Assembly (NCBI RefSeq): GCF_012273895.1
Contig: NW_024045134.1
Span: 2,108,001 to 2,172,000 of the forward strand
Length of the DNA: 64,000 nt
Direction of reading: 5' to 3'
Origin: Zerene cesonia
Lineage: Eukaryota; Arthropoda; Insecta; Lepidoptera; Pieridae
The notes under the pieces were generated by a model. The model made no database searches, was not told the origin of the DNA, and saw only the letters and a program-made list of their open reading frames with translations. This document shows positions 10,901 through 24,801 of this stretch, in pieces. How positions within the stretch are numbered: the stretch's first letter is position 1; every line of letters begins with the position of its first letter. A program made the position numbers and the translations under genes.

Positions 10901-13900
10901 GCTCAGTTCGCGTTTTCATTGGAGTGGAAACCCTCAAACGGCTAGCCAAGACACGGAAGGAGATTTTGATAAAAGAACTTAAGCTCTAAGGTAGTGACTA
11001 TTCAAATAGCTATGATATATTGATAAAGAAAGGTTGAAAACATTGACTAGATTTAAACTTCATCTATCTTTCTATCTATCCAAATATAAATTAGAATTAT
11101 AGTCTGGATTATAAAATTACAACTCCATTTACCGTTTCCTTTTTCTCATCTTTTCCAGTCCATTCCTTCTGTCCATTCGTAAATCCTTTTATAATCCCTT
11201 TCTTCTTAAAGAAGGTAGCGCATTCGCAGAGTGTTCATGGGCGGTGGGGATAGGTTACTATCAGGTGAACCACCAGATCAGTTGCCCGCTATGACATTAA
11301 AAAAAAGGTGTGTTTGCGATTCACACACGATAGAATTGAAACTTCAGTAAATCGACAAAAGAATGAATGTATATATATTTCTGTCTCATTCTTTGCCGGC
11401 TTCATTCTACATAATTTAGTATTTCTGTCTCCTACCTGTCGTTTTTTCTGTTGCATCAGATTTGAAATCACAACGATTCTACAGAAGTTTCACTTCAATA
11501 AAAACATTATGTTAAATGAATTAGATATTTTATTTGTGTCATCAAAATACCGCAGAACAGTAAATGAATTTCTCAACAATGTCATGCCCCTTACATGTAA
11601 TATTTTTTTATCTTCTCATGAATATTCCTCCGTTTAAGTATAAAAATAGATAAGCGAAGCGACGGGTGTGTTATGTTGACTATGAACCATCACTGGATGC
11701 CAGGATTGACTTACTGCGTTTCACATTCAACAAAAAGCAATATGGACACAAATAAAACCTCAGTTGGCGCAGTTTTAACTGCTTCGCTAGCGTAAAACGC
11801 ATATAAACAACAAGAACTAGTTTTCACTAGTATTAAATTTTGAGAATTCATGAATTCCAGGTTTTAACAAATTTAATGTTATGTTCTATTAAGTTGGGGA
11901 AACGCGAACAGGTTTTTGCTGTAACATTAAATAAGTATAGGTCAGTAAGAGTAAATATTATATTTTAAATGATTCACATTCCAATTAAATTAATTTATGT
12001 AAATGTACTATAAATATAAATTCACTAGCACAAAATGGCCAAATCTATTTTTAGTTAAATTTGCACAGTATAGCAATAAAATATATAAAAAAGCTTTATG
12101 CATGGATGATCAGGAGAAACCGCCAAGCCCGGGTATACCTGAGATATTAAATTATCCGCCCCTAACGGATTACCGTGAGTACTTATAAGGGTGTGAGAGA
12201 TGCGACCTAATTTGATGTTCAATTTTTTTGAAGAAAGAAGTATTTATTGGCAAAGATTTAAAAAAATGTAACTCAAATTTGTTTCAATACATATGTTTTA
12301 TATTAATGTTGTCAGAAGAAAGTTAACTGATATAAAAAATATATTAATTTTGTATAATGTCCCGTATGAAACATTATTATTTTTTCTGACATTCAAATAG
12401 TCTTTGTCGAGTTTAATTAAAATCCATAGAGCTTAAAGTACAGATCAAAATATAAACCGCCCCACAGTTTCACCGGCGTAAGTCCGTATCCCGTAAGAAT
12501 ATCGGGATAAAAAATTGCCTATATGTAATTCCAGTTGTCCAGCTATCTACGAACCAAATTTCATTGCAACCGTTTATGTAGTTTTTGTTTGAAAGAGCAA
12601 CAAACACACATACATCCTTACAAGCTTTCACATTTGTAATATTAGTTTATTTATTACTAGAAATTTTGAAAGAATAGAAAAACTTTGCTACGGTTAGGCA
12701 AGATACGCAGGTTCGAATCCTGCCTCGTGATCAAAATTTTTTCTATTCTTTCAAAATTTCTAATTTATAAAGCATTTCAATGCTATAAAACTAAAAATTA
12801 AATTTATTTATTACTTATTTATGCCACATAAACACTTCCGTTCGAATTGCAAGAATTAGTTTTTTATTATTACGTAGGGAAGCACTTGACTATTATTTCA
12901 CCAACTGATAGTTACCTTCTAGATTCTGTTCTCCGACGAGTACAATCTGGTCTTCAATTACCCTTGAAGGAACCCAGATTGAAATGATCGGGAAAAATAA
13001 TTATCAGAATTTCACCTCTGTATTCCTTATTCGTACGAATGTAATCGAGGCATCATATTCATCAGATAGGTACTTTCATGGTGTATTAAAAAAATTATAC
13101 ATCCTCTTGCTCTATTAAAGGAAAAAATCGTTACCGAGAATAAAAATCGGTCAAGCACGAGTCGGACGCAAAGAGTTCCGAACCAGTAGGCAAATGTGGA
13201 AATATAAAAAAAAATCACCCATCCAATTTCTGACCTTGCATGTCTTGTTATAGCGGCAACAGAAATATATCATATTTGAAATGTTAATCTCTCAAACTTT
13301 CACGGTTCATGAGATACAGCGGACGGACGAACAGACAGATGGACAGCGAACTGTTAGTAATAGGGTTTACCCTTTGCATGGATCTCTTAAAACCGAGCAT
13401 AAAACGTAAACCTAGCACTCCAAGGCACTTTTCATTATAACAAATATTGCTTTCAACTCATATTCCATCTTCAAATATGGCTGATGTTTTGTATTAAAAG
13501 AAAATAGTCGAATATATGACAAAGGAAACTCGGCCGTGATATATTAAAGAGAACATCAAAGGCATAATCCAATATGGCCGCCGCGGTTCGTTCGGTAATA
13601 AATTCAATTACTGTGTCATCTTTTGGGAGGATAAGTTAATTTCCCCTGATTGTTTTATTTAACTGGATGCGGGGAGACTAGTGTATTACAATATTGTTGT
13701 TAGTTTGCACTACCTTTTTTTTTATACAGCAGTGATCGACGGCTTATACCAGTATATTTTACCACCTGTAAAACCTTTATTTTGCATAAAAAAAAATAAC
13801 AGATGTGGTCGACCCGTTCCCAAGCTTTACGCTTAGGAACACATTTAGCCATTCATTTCAATATATATACCATAACTCTGCATTTTTTTATCATCGTCGG

Positions 13901-16900
13901 CAATGGAGCTGGTGGGTCGCCTGATGATACGCGCTACCACCACCCATGAACAATTGCAAGAGGCGTGAGGTCCATTGCAAACCTTACGCTTATACAAATG
14001 GATTGCCGAGTTCAAATTGAAAAGGTATAAAGAAATTTGATTGTCGAGAGGAATAAAGGACTGGGAAGGGTAAGGAAAAGGATATAGGCTTCCGGCTCCC
14101 CCACTCACCGAACGAAACACAGCAGTATGCTATTTTACGCCGGTTTTCTGTGGGGTTGTGGTACTTCCCCGGTGCGAGTTGGCTCAATTCGTGCCGAAGC
14201 GTGCTCGATTACCACATTCGGTTTATGTTCTAGTAATAATAATGTTACGATCCTACTAATATCTGACTGGTTTTGAATAATAACATCTTTATAGGAGCAA
14301 TTATGATAGAATTTATGACAAAATTTTAAGAAAGAAATATGAATAAAGAAAAAACTAACACAATATGTCATTTAGAATTGTTTTTCTCTCATATGGCGAG
14401 ATGAAAAACTATTTGCCAGCGTCAAGTAAAATTTTTGAATTTTATTGTACTAGCCAATACGAAGAGGTAAGAAGACTTAGACATAGTAGAGTGCTCTATG
14501 AATGTCATAAATGAATATCTAATGATAACCTGTTACATTGAATATTTAAAAATGTAACTTCGTACATAAAATTTAAAATATAGAAGAATCACAGTTTTAT
14601 TCACAGTTTCGCGCCAATAAAAGTCCACAATACAATGTTGGCACAATATTTCGATTGCCAGTCATCAAAAACGGTATACGATGTTTTTAATCTGTTTCGA
14701 TGACGTTGGCTTCGCGCCAAAATGTAGCATTGTCGATCGGAAATTTGATATCGGGTCGAGATGATTTTCAATTTCCTGTCATGGAACTAGTTTAGGAACA
14801 CAGATAACATAATACTGTACTAGTAGTAAGAGCAGTGGTGGCTCAGTGGTGAGAAGCTCGGACATCAAAATCGATAAGTCGCGGTTCGAGGTCACCGAGC
14901 TGTATCTCATGAGCCGTGATAAATAGGCGATTAAAGTTTTCAGAGATGATGTATTTGTGTTATCAACGAGGTTAAACATCGGTTAGCACTGTCAGAAATT
15001 GGATGGGTGGCCAAGTTGCTTAGCTTATTTGTACGGAACCCTAACCGACCCCGATTTTTGTTAAATTGTTTGTATGTAAATAAACATTACGACATAAGCG
15101 TAATTATTATATACATAACTAGCTGCGCCCCGCGGTTTCAACCGCGTAAGTCCGTATCCCGTAGGAATATCAGGATAATAAGTTGCCTATATGTTATTCC
15201 AGTTGTCCAGCTGTCTGCGCACCAAATTTCATTGCAATCGGTTCAGTAGTATTTGCGTGAAAGAGCAACAAACACACACATCCTTACAAACTTTCGCATT
15301 TATAATATTATTAGGATATAGTAGGATATGATAAGCTTATTAAGCAGTTATAAGTCTGAGGTCCCAAACAAATTTTTAAATCCGTTAGTGTTCAGATTAA
15401 TCTAGCAGAACAAAATCAATTGAGTCAGCTAGTTTTCCTTTGAAATGCAATGATTGTAAATTGAGTATTATTTTTATAGATGCATGTGTCGCCGCTGGTG
15501 CCCCGGGTGTGCGAAAAAGACATCCGAGTCGTCTGTCTCTGTCAGCAGTGATAAGAACGAAAACAATCAGGTGAGCTTATGGACATTGAATCTTATTTCG
15601 ATACTATTTCCTGCTACTTCGTTTGCCTGGACATCTCTATTTATTTACGTATAAGTTAACGAAGACTAATAATGTTTGGTTATTGAAAGTGTACATTAAA
15701 TACGTATAATTTAGTCCAGCCGTTATTGCGATTAGCGGGAAGAAACTCATGGACAAGCAGAAAAAAATTGCCATGGACAAAACAGTTTGACATAATAGAC
15801 ATAGAAGATGTAAATGCTATTGTCCTTAGATTGTTTACTTCTACGATTTTCTCTATAGCCTATACTGTATCTAAATCTATACTAATATAATAAAGAGGAG
15901 AAGTTTTCTGTTTGTTTGGCTCCGAAGATACTGGTCCGATTTTGAAATTTCTTTCACCAAAAGAAAGCTATATTATGAAGGTATTTATAATTTATTTCAT
16001 ACCTAAATTCTGACAACATAATCCTCCTGTTTTGAGCTTAGTAACGTACGTGTATTACTTACATAAATGACCTATACACCGGGATGTTTTAATGCTATTG
16101 AATTTGTGTATATAATAACCTCTGGAATGAATTAACCGATTTGAAGAATACTTTAATCAAAAGAAAGCGTTGATATGAGTAGAAATGTCACATTTTTTTT
16201 TTCATCCAAAGCGGACGGAGTCATGGTTAGTGGCTAGTTCAAATTAGCCCGCTTTCAAGTTATTGTCTTATGATGTTTACATGTGCAGAGCATAATTAAT
16301 TTGTGAATTCATCAAAGCATAGTATTACTGAATAATAAATATAATTAAACAGTATTCATTATAAATTGGTTTCAATTGAAATCTCGGGAATTGTTTTAGA
16401 AATTATTATATCTACTATTGTTAATATTCTCATATATATTAGATATTTCCTACTAATATTATAAATGACAAAGTTTGTGAGGACGGATGTATGTGTATGT
16501 GCATGTATGTTTGTTACTCTTTCACGCAAAAATTACTGGTTTAGTACGTAGATAGCTGAACAACTAGAATAACACATAGGCAACTTTTTATCCCGATATT
16601 TCTACGAGTTACAGACTTACGCGGGAGAAACCGTGCGGCGCAGCTAATATTATATATTTCCGTATGTAATTATAAGGGTGACGATGATACAAAATTGTCT
16701 TAGGAATCCAGTAATAGAATCTAATACAATAAGGCATCGGAACTGTAATTAATTTTCTCCTGACGATGCACAATACCATTCAGCGTTAAGACAGCTTTGC
16801 TATTATATTTCCGACAGGCGTAACGTATTTAGTACGTTTTACTGAGAACTTGGTAATTCCTTGTTCAGAATTTATAGAGATAATGTGGTTAAATGAATTA

Positions 16901-19900
16901 TGAGGTGATTATTTATCATTTTGGAGAGTTATCTACCTAATAATCATAAAGATAATTTTCTTTATTTTAGGGAAAATTTTCTAAACATTTGTGATGACTT
17001 TATGATTTGATATCTTGAGCATATGCATATGCCGATAACTTTGATTAAATAAAAGAATTGGTGTTTATATCCGGCAAAAATTCTAGGATCCATTTATTTT
17101 TATATTAGTTTATTATTAATTACTGACATGACCGATTTTTATGAGCTTTTTTGTATGTGTATTTATAAGAAACATCTTTATCAATGTTATCAGATTTTAA
17201 TTTATAGTGGAAGGAGTCGCGAATGTGAACTAGTGCCTTTTGAAGTAACCACTTACTTACTCCTGTGGTGATGAAACCCCCTTAGCCTCCGAGAAGAGAA
17301 CTTTCAATCATGCCTGGTCCTGCGCGGCCTCTTGTCAGTTATAGAAATACTAGCGGATCGCCCCGGCTTCGCCCGTGATACATATCATATAGCTTATATC
17401 ACTCAGTGAATTTGCTTCTTCAAAAGGTGAAAGAATACTTGAAACCGGCCCAGTGGTTTTTCCTTGAAAACGGCATAAACTATAAAAGTTTCGTCTTTAT
17501 AATATTGGTATAGATTATTGTTATTTTATTTTTAAATAACTGATATTATATAATAATAATTATAGAATAAAATTTAAGTCAAACGCTAAATGACGAAAAA
17601 AAAAATAGAAATGCTATGAATTTTCATTGGATTTCTATCCAGAAAAACTATTCGAGTCGAGTTAGAAAAGACCCAGATTGCAATAGATAGCATTTAGCCT
17701 AGTTTTTTAATTTTCGTTCTGAACTCTGTTCATTAGACTGAAGACTGTTGGGTTATAGGATTAAAGAATTATCCAATTTTGCTTTTAGTGCGGCTAGCTC
17801 TTTCTTTGAGAAATTTTGAAAGAATAGAAAAAATTTGATCACGAGGCAGGATTCGAACCTGCGTTTCTTGCCTAACCGTAGCAACGCCTAGCCTCTCGGC
17901 CACCCGTGATTTTTAAACATTTATAAAGCATTTCAATGCTATTATTATTATTTTTATTTAATTTCGAGCAACTCAGACTCATTTTGTTAGTAACAATTAA
18001 ATGCTATAAAACTAAAAATTAAATTTAGCTCTTTCTTTATTCACTAGCTGACACCCGTGACAATGTCTGCGATATTTCAATATGTACGTTACTTATTTGA
18101 GTGATGGAAATATTATTTTTTCATAATCTATCATGATAAAAGATGTTCAATCAAGATGTAACTATAAAAATAATACAACTTACTAGGCTTTGGCCACATC
18201 GTTGCCTATGACATTTTACATTGTTTTTTGTGCGAGTCGAGCACGCTTTGGCACGAATTGAGCCAGCTCGTACCGGGGAAGTACCATATCCCCACAGAAG
18301 ACCAGCGTGAAATAGTATACTGCTGTGTTTCGTGCGATGAGTGGGTGTGTCGGAGGGCCATATCTTTTTCCTTACCCTTCCCAGTCCTTTCCTTTATTCC
18401 TCTCGTCAATCCTTTCTTAATTCCTTTCAATTTGAAGCCGGCAATCCATTTCTAGGCGCGTAATGTCCGCAATTGACCTTACGCCTCTCCAAGGGCGGTG
18501 TCCATGGGCGGTGTTAGCGCTTATCATCAGACGTCCCACCAGCCCCATTGCCGCCGGTGATATAAAAAAAAAAATAGTACGAATTTGGGAGTAATAAAAA
18601 AATATGTATTAATGATAGCTATATAACATAATGACATTGATAAATATCACATACGTGTCTTCGATTTCTCGGTTTTAACTTTAGATATAAAACATTGCAA
18701 TACCTATTTGACTGAACTGAGCTTTTTTTGCGTATCTTATTGGCCAAACTGCATTTCTGCGAGCTCTTTAGACAACACACCCATCTCGCTCTAACGCCTG
18801 CGTGAGAGCGAGATACAAGAGTGCGCTTGACCTATGCGCTGAACGACCGATTTTGGAAGTTTACGCCTGTGTGCGTGTGTGTAAGCCATGTACAGTCGGC
18901 AGCACAAGTAGTGTGAATGACTTTGATAATTCACTTCCAACGTGTCTTCAACAGCTATTAAGGTTATTTTTTATTACTTTCACGATGATTTTACTTATAA
19001 AATAAAGAGTTTCTTTAGTAATGGAATAGCTTTTATTTTAAAGAGATCTTATACAATTTAATAGCTAGAGAAATTATGATTCCCTGCTATTAATCCTGCT
19101 ATCCTTTCTCATAATCCAACTAATATTATAAATGCGAAAGTTTGTAAGGATGTGTGTTTGTTTCTTGCTCTTTCACACAATGACTACTGAACCGATTGCA
19201 ATTAAATTTGGTACATAGATAGCAGGACAAATGGAATAACATGTAGGCAACTTTTTATCCCGATATTCCTACGGGATACGGACTTATGCGGGGCACAGCA
19301 AGTTTCCTAATAGTAAGCTAAATATTTAACTACGGGCTTCCAGATCCACTCCCCATCGTTGGCTAACACTTTATCTAGGCCAGACGTAGTATTTAAGTGA
19401 AATCCCATTGTCCTCTGGTGTACACATGTGTTTCACTAATCGATTTCCTTTATGGACGAATAGGTGATCAGCCCTCTGTGTCCTGCCAGACCAATCCATT
19501 TTTTTACTTAGAATCGAACCCAGGACCAGGACCCGACCCCTTGGTTCTACGCTCCCTGTATCAAAAAGGCGTGCTGACGCGAGACGAGGTATATGAATAA
19601 ATTCATTTGAGAGAAAAATACAAATACCCGCCTATTCACCCATATAAGTTATATGCTTTACTTAATGTGTGACCGAAATATTAAAAATGCGACTAGTGAA
19701 TTTAAACCAGATTTACTAAAAGAAAAGAGGTTTATTTCATAAATTTGCATTTCAATTTAAAACCTGAACTTTTCCTTTGAAGTTAGATTTGAGTTATGCT
19801 GCTAAGTTTAAACATAATTTAATTTTATTTAATGTATTTAGTTGGTGTTACTTGAAAGTTATGATGAAAACAAGAAGTAACCTACACATACGTGAAGCAT

Positions 19901-22900
19901 AAAATAATTTATCTCTTAATTTCTAAGGGTTATACTACTTACTACTCATTTAAACTACTCTATACTACTTAATACTTATTATAAGCTGATGTAGAAAACT
20001 TCTTGCAATGTTATTGTTTCGATTAGTCACGCAACAAAAGCAACTCATACTTTTTTGTGATGCTTTGGTATTATTAAGCTGAGAATGTAAATAGAGCTTT
20101 GTTATATACAAATCACTATTATATATTGAGACCGCGTCCTGGGTTCGATTCCCGGTGGGGACACAAAACAAAAACTCGGTCTGGCAGGACACAGAAGGCT
20201 GATCACCTACTTGTCCATAAAGAAAATCGATCAGTGAACCAGATGTATATCATCTGCCCCATACCCCACTAGGGGACACGGGACTTCACTTTTTATTATA
20301 TATTGAAATAACAAAATGGGTATTAAAAACGAATCACCTTTAAAGTCTTGTCTACAGCTGATACGAAAGATGTATCTCGTTTGTGGAAAATAAAAATATT
20401 TCCTTAACTAGTACCATTCGGGGAGATTTTATTGGCGACTGAGCTGGTGGTTTGTCTCATGGTAAACGAACACCATTGTCTATGAACTGCAAGTGCGTTG
20501 CTCGCTTTTAAGGAGTACAGGATAAGGAACAGATGCACGACGGGATTAAAGGAAGGCTGGGAGGGGTGAGGAAAAGGAAACGGGCATCGGACCACCACCT
20601 ACCTTACGAAACAAAGCATGCTATTATTTTACGCCGATCTTCTGACGCGTGTTCTACCTTCCCCGGTGCCAGCTAACCCAATTCGTGCAGAAGCGTGCTC
20701 GATTTCCCAAATAAATTATAAAATATATTTATTGTTAGAGAAACATATCATCAGTCCATATTTTTTCCAACTGTAGGGACATAGGTCTCCAGTCATCATC
20801 AGCCCATATATGTTCCCACTGCTGGGACACAGGCCTCCTATGAGGGTTCAGGCCATAATCCATCACGCTGACCAAGTGCGGGTTGGCAGATGTCACATGA
20901 CGTCGAACTTTTAATCCTTGGACGTGACGGTTTCCTCACGATGTTTTCCTTCACCGTTAAAGCAGGTCTCCAGTACTCAGGCCATAATCGCTTGCCAAGT
21001 GCGGGTTGGCAGATGACCTGTAATTGAACTCTGGAACTATCACCGTACGTGGAACATTTAGATGCCCTAAAGTACTTGATGGTGGAGCACCAATCATCCA
21101 GTAATACCTGCGATTAACGTGCAAAGACGATCAGAGAAACTCTTCAGTTGTATGTTTATGTTAGTATGGATTTTGTTCCAAATGTAATAGGGTTGTAATA
21201 TTGAAATTTAAGCGGAAGGTTACGGTTCAAAACTTGTTTTTTGCGAGTGAACAATGGGTGTAAATGACATTGAATTGATGCTTTAAAAGGTTTTGTAACA
21301 GTAGTTTTTAGATCGGAATTAATATCTTAAATAGCCAGTATTCAAACCCTATTGTGTAATGGGCTTAGTTTGTGTTTTTTTTTTTTATACAATAGCGGGA
21401 AATAGAACTGGCACGTTAACTTTTTATAGGCGATTATTGACGCCATCTTTAGGCAATAATTGTTATGGTTTTGCCTGTCTTACGAATACCATTATGTTTA
21501 TTTATTATTTATTTAATTATTTATATCATAGTAACGTGAAGAAAAATTTACTATTGTTATGTATTGAGTATTGAAAAACTGTTTGGAATTTATCTGAAAC
21601 TGTGAAAATGTGAAAAACGTAAAATATAAAAAATGTGTATTTGTAAAATACAAAGCTATTGGGAGCACTGTACGCCCAAAATCTATATGTACAGTGTTCC
21701 TATCCTCTAGTACTTACGAATAATGACCGGCTTCGCACTCACACACGCACGACGTGTACACGCTATACACACAAGGACATTTTTTCACATTAGTGCATTA
21801 ATGGCGATACGACCGAATATGGTGAGCTAATTTTTAGTGGCTTAAGTGCAATGTTCTTTTAGAATGTTTTTTATGTTGCAACCAAATGCTAATAATACAG
21901 TTTATGCTTAGTTTTATTTCATTAATCTTATTAAATATGCATATAACTAGCTGCGCCTCGCGGTTTCACCCAAGTAAGTCCGTATCCCGTAGGAATAGCG
22001 GGATAAAAAGATTGCCTATATGTTATTCCACTTGTCCAGCTACCTACGTACCAAATTTCATTACAATCAGTTCAGAAGTTTTTGCGTGAAATAGTAACAA
22101 ACACACACACATCCTTACAAACTTTCACATTTATAATATTAGTAGGATACGGGAGTCGAACCGCTTCGGCACGAATTTGATGAACTCGAACCGGGGTCGA
22201 AATAGCGTAATATGTATAAGCATGCTTCTCTTTTTCGACCCGGACGCGCACAACCATTTCCTCGTCCTTCCCAGACCTTTCCTTTATTCCCGTTGACGGT
22301 CATTTCCATATCCTTTATTAATTTTAAAGCGGGTAACGATTGCTCAGAAGAAAAGAAGATCACGGGTATGGCATGGGTTGTGGGTTCGAATCCCGCCTCG
22401 TGATCAAACTTTTCTATTCTGTAAAAAATCTCTCCTAGACCTACTAACTACTAACTAGACCAAATTTAAGTGAACATAGCTTTAATACAAACATATATAT
22501 AAAACTCGGTTCAGGCAGTAAAAGATTATGAGGTAACATACAACAATACAGTCAACTTGATAACCTCCTCGTTTTTGAAGTCGCTTAAAAACAAATGCAA
22601 TACAAAATTAAGGAAAACGAATAAAAAAGCTATGAAGAAAATTCATTCCTCATTCGTAACAAACGTCTAACTTTACGAGAACCTAAATTTACTTCCAAAT
22701 CCATCATTAATAACTGTCACATTCTACAATCATATAATTTGCATCGTCATGATCCTTAAAGTCAAATTTCAATTCATTGACCTTCCATGTTTGTGGTACA
22801 ATGGTCTGATTTCTATTGTTGACGATTCCCAGGAACAGTGCTTTGTAATCATTTACATTTTATATGAAAACTAGCTTCCGTCCCGGCTCTAAACGTTTTA

Positions 22901-24760
22901 CGTATATAGTCTACAGAACTCGGGAATTACGTATGAATCCAACAGTGAAAGAATGTTTAATCGGTTCAGTGGAATCAGAGGTTACCCCCTACAATCTTAC
23001 TCACATTTTAATGAATTTTAATATTGGAAATAAATGTTTGAGCTTGAGTTGAATTTTAGACAAATGAAACGAAATCTAAAACTAAGTTAGTCTATACAAT
23101 GTATATAGTTATTATCATTTCTAATTCAGTATGAATATGTGACTCTGTATCTCCTTCACACCTTAACAACTAAACCGATTTTAATGACTACCGCATGGTA
23201 CAGTGATAGTTTGAGATCCCAGAAAGGACGTTAGATAGTTTTTATCATGGAATTCTCCGGGGACATGACTAGACTATCAAATTTTTCCCTTGGCGTGGGT
23301 TAAGACGCGGCTAGAAAACAAGTCACAAATAAATTAAATCTAAATATTCTAGCGTAATGGTCAAAGCTTGTTGGCCTAAAAATGGTGCTCAAAATAGAAG
23401 TTGAATTTATATCGCAGATTATTTTAAGCAAAAATCCACTGTATTAATAAGATTAGTTTGAGTTCAAGTTCAAATGCGAGGTTTTATATGAAGCAAGCGT
23501 GCTTATAAATACGTTTGTATATAAACTGTGATTTTTTAAAATGTCGTGACAAATTTTCATATATGCGCTGTAATTTTATTTCAATGATTGTATATTTCAT
23601 TATATTTATCATTCTGGTCTGTTATAAGAGATATTTATGTTATTTTTTGATTAATGTGTTTTTTTTAGATTACATATTATTGGAATAGTGTTTTTTATAG
23701 TGTTTAATTTGCCGTTTGTTCTTTACTTTAGGAAGTCTTTTTTAAGCGGGGAAATCTTGTATATCCACAGTCCCCGGTGAAGAAGCTGTGGGTTATGTCG
23801 GATTCCCACCGACTAAAGCCCCACTGTGTTACTTATTCCCGATCATAATTATCACTGATATGTTCAAATTGTGATGACCTAGTGACCCTAAGGTCGGTAG
23901 AGTTAGGCCCTGTAGATTCAGAAGCTTTGCTCTACATGGTCTTGTACAGTGTGATATCTGCTTCACAGGGCAGACCTTATGTGCCTTAGGAATAACTTAC
24001 ATTGATTTTTATTAGTGGGATATTACATATTTAACATTTTATATGGTAGTTAAGTTTGACCGTCTTCTTGGTACAGTGCTTACCGCGTGAGCGTAGAACC
24101 GAGGGGTCCTAGGTTCGATTCCCGGTGGGGACGCAAAAAAAAAAAGTCTCGGTCTGACATAGAAGGCTGATCACCTACTTGTCCATAAAGAAAATCGATC
24201 AGTGAAACAGATGTACATCATCTGCCCCATACCCCACTAGGGGACACGGGACTTCACTTTTTTTATATGTAGTTAAACAATCGATCATATTTTTAATAAA
24301 CAAAAAGGGTTTGTCCCAATTAGATAATTTTGGAGAACCATGTGGACACGCTAATATATTTAATCGGGGTTAAATTGTGAACCACATATCTCACTTAAAA
24401 ACTTATACCGACGCAGTATTTTCTTTTGTTTGTGGGTTAATAATACAATGAATTAATGAATAAATCGCGTTTAAAATCCGTTAAAAAGGTTTAATTTCTA
24501 AATTATACCAACGCAGTTACAAAACTCGCATCAACTTCTGTCCCAGGTAGCGTATAGCAAATGATTACCAAAATTTCCCTTCGTACCTTCCGCACATGTG
24601 AGCGTGTGCGCACGAGCCGGTTTCGAAAGCGCATTTAGGTAGCTACACCTATAGGGCATTTTCGGAACGCTGTTTATGGATAGGTTTGAGATTTTTACGT
24701 TGGTTGGTCGGTGTGACCTATTCCGTTTGGTCGGGTTATATTTTGAGTCTGATTCCCAGT

Positions 24761-24801
<41 letters not shown>

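Noticed and set aside
15007..15249. ORFs with PRFQPRKSVSRRNIRI or similar, also near 21886, 28703 and 51685
   Set aside because: Repeated translations of LH1 elements, not genes.
17838..17909. Possible functional tRNA gene
   Set aside because: It folds as a cloverleaf, but the anticodon loop lacks U33, it lies inside a retroposon with target duplications, and related partial copies are scattered in the window.
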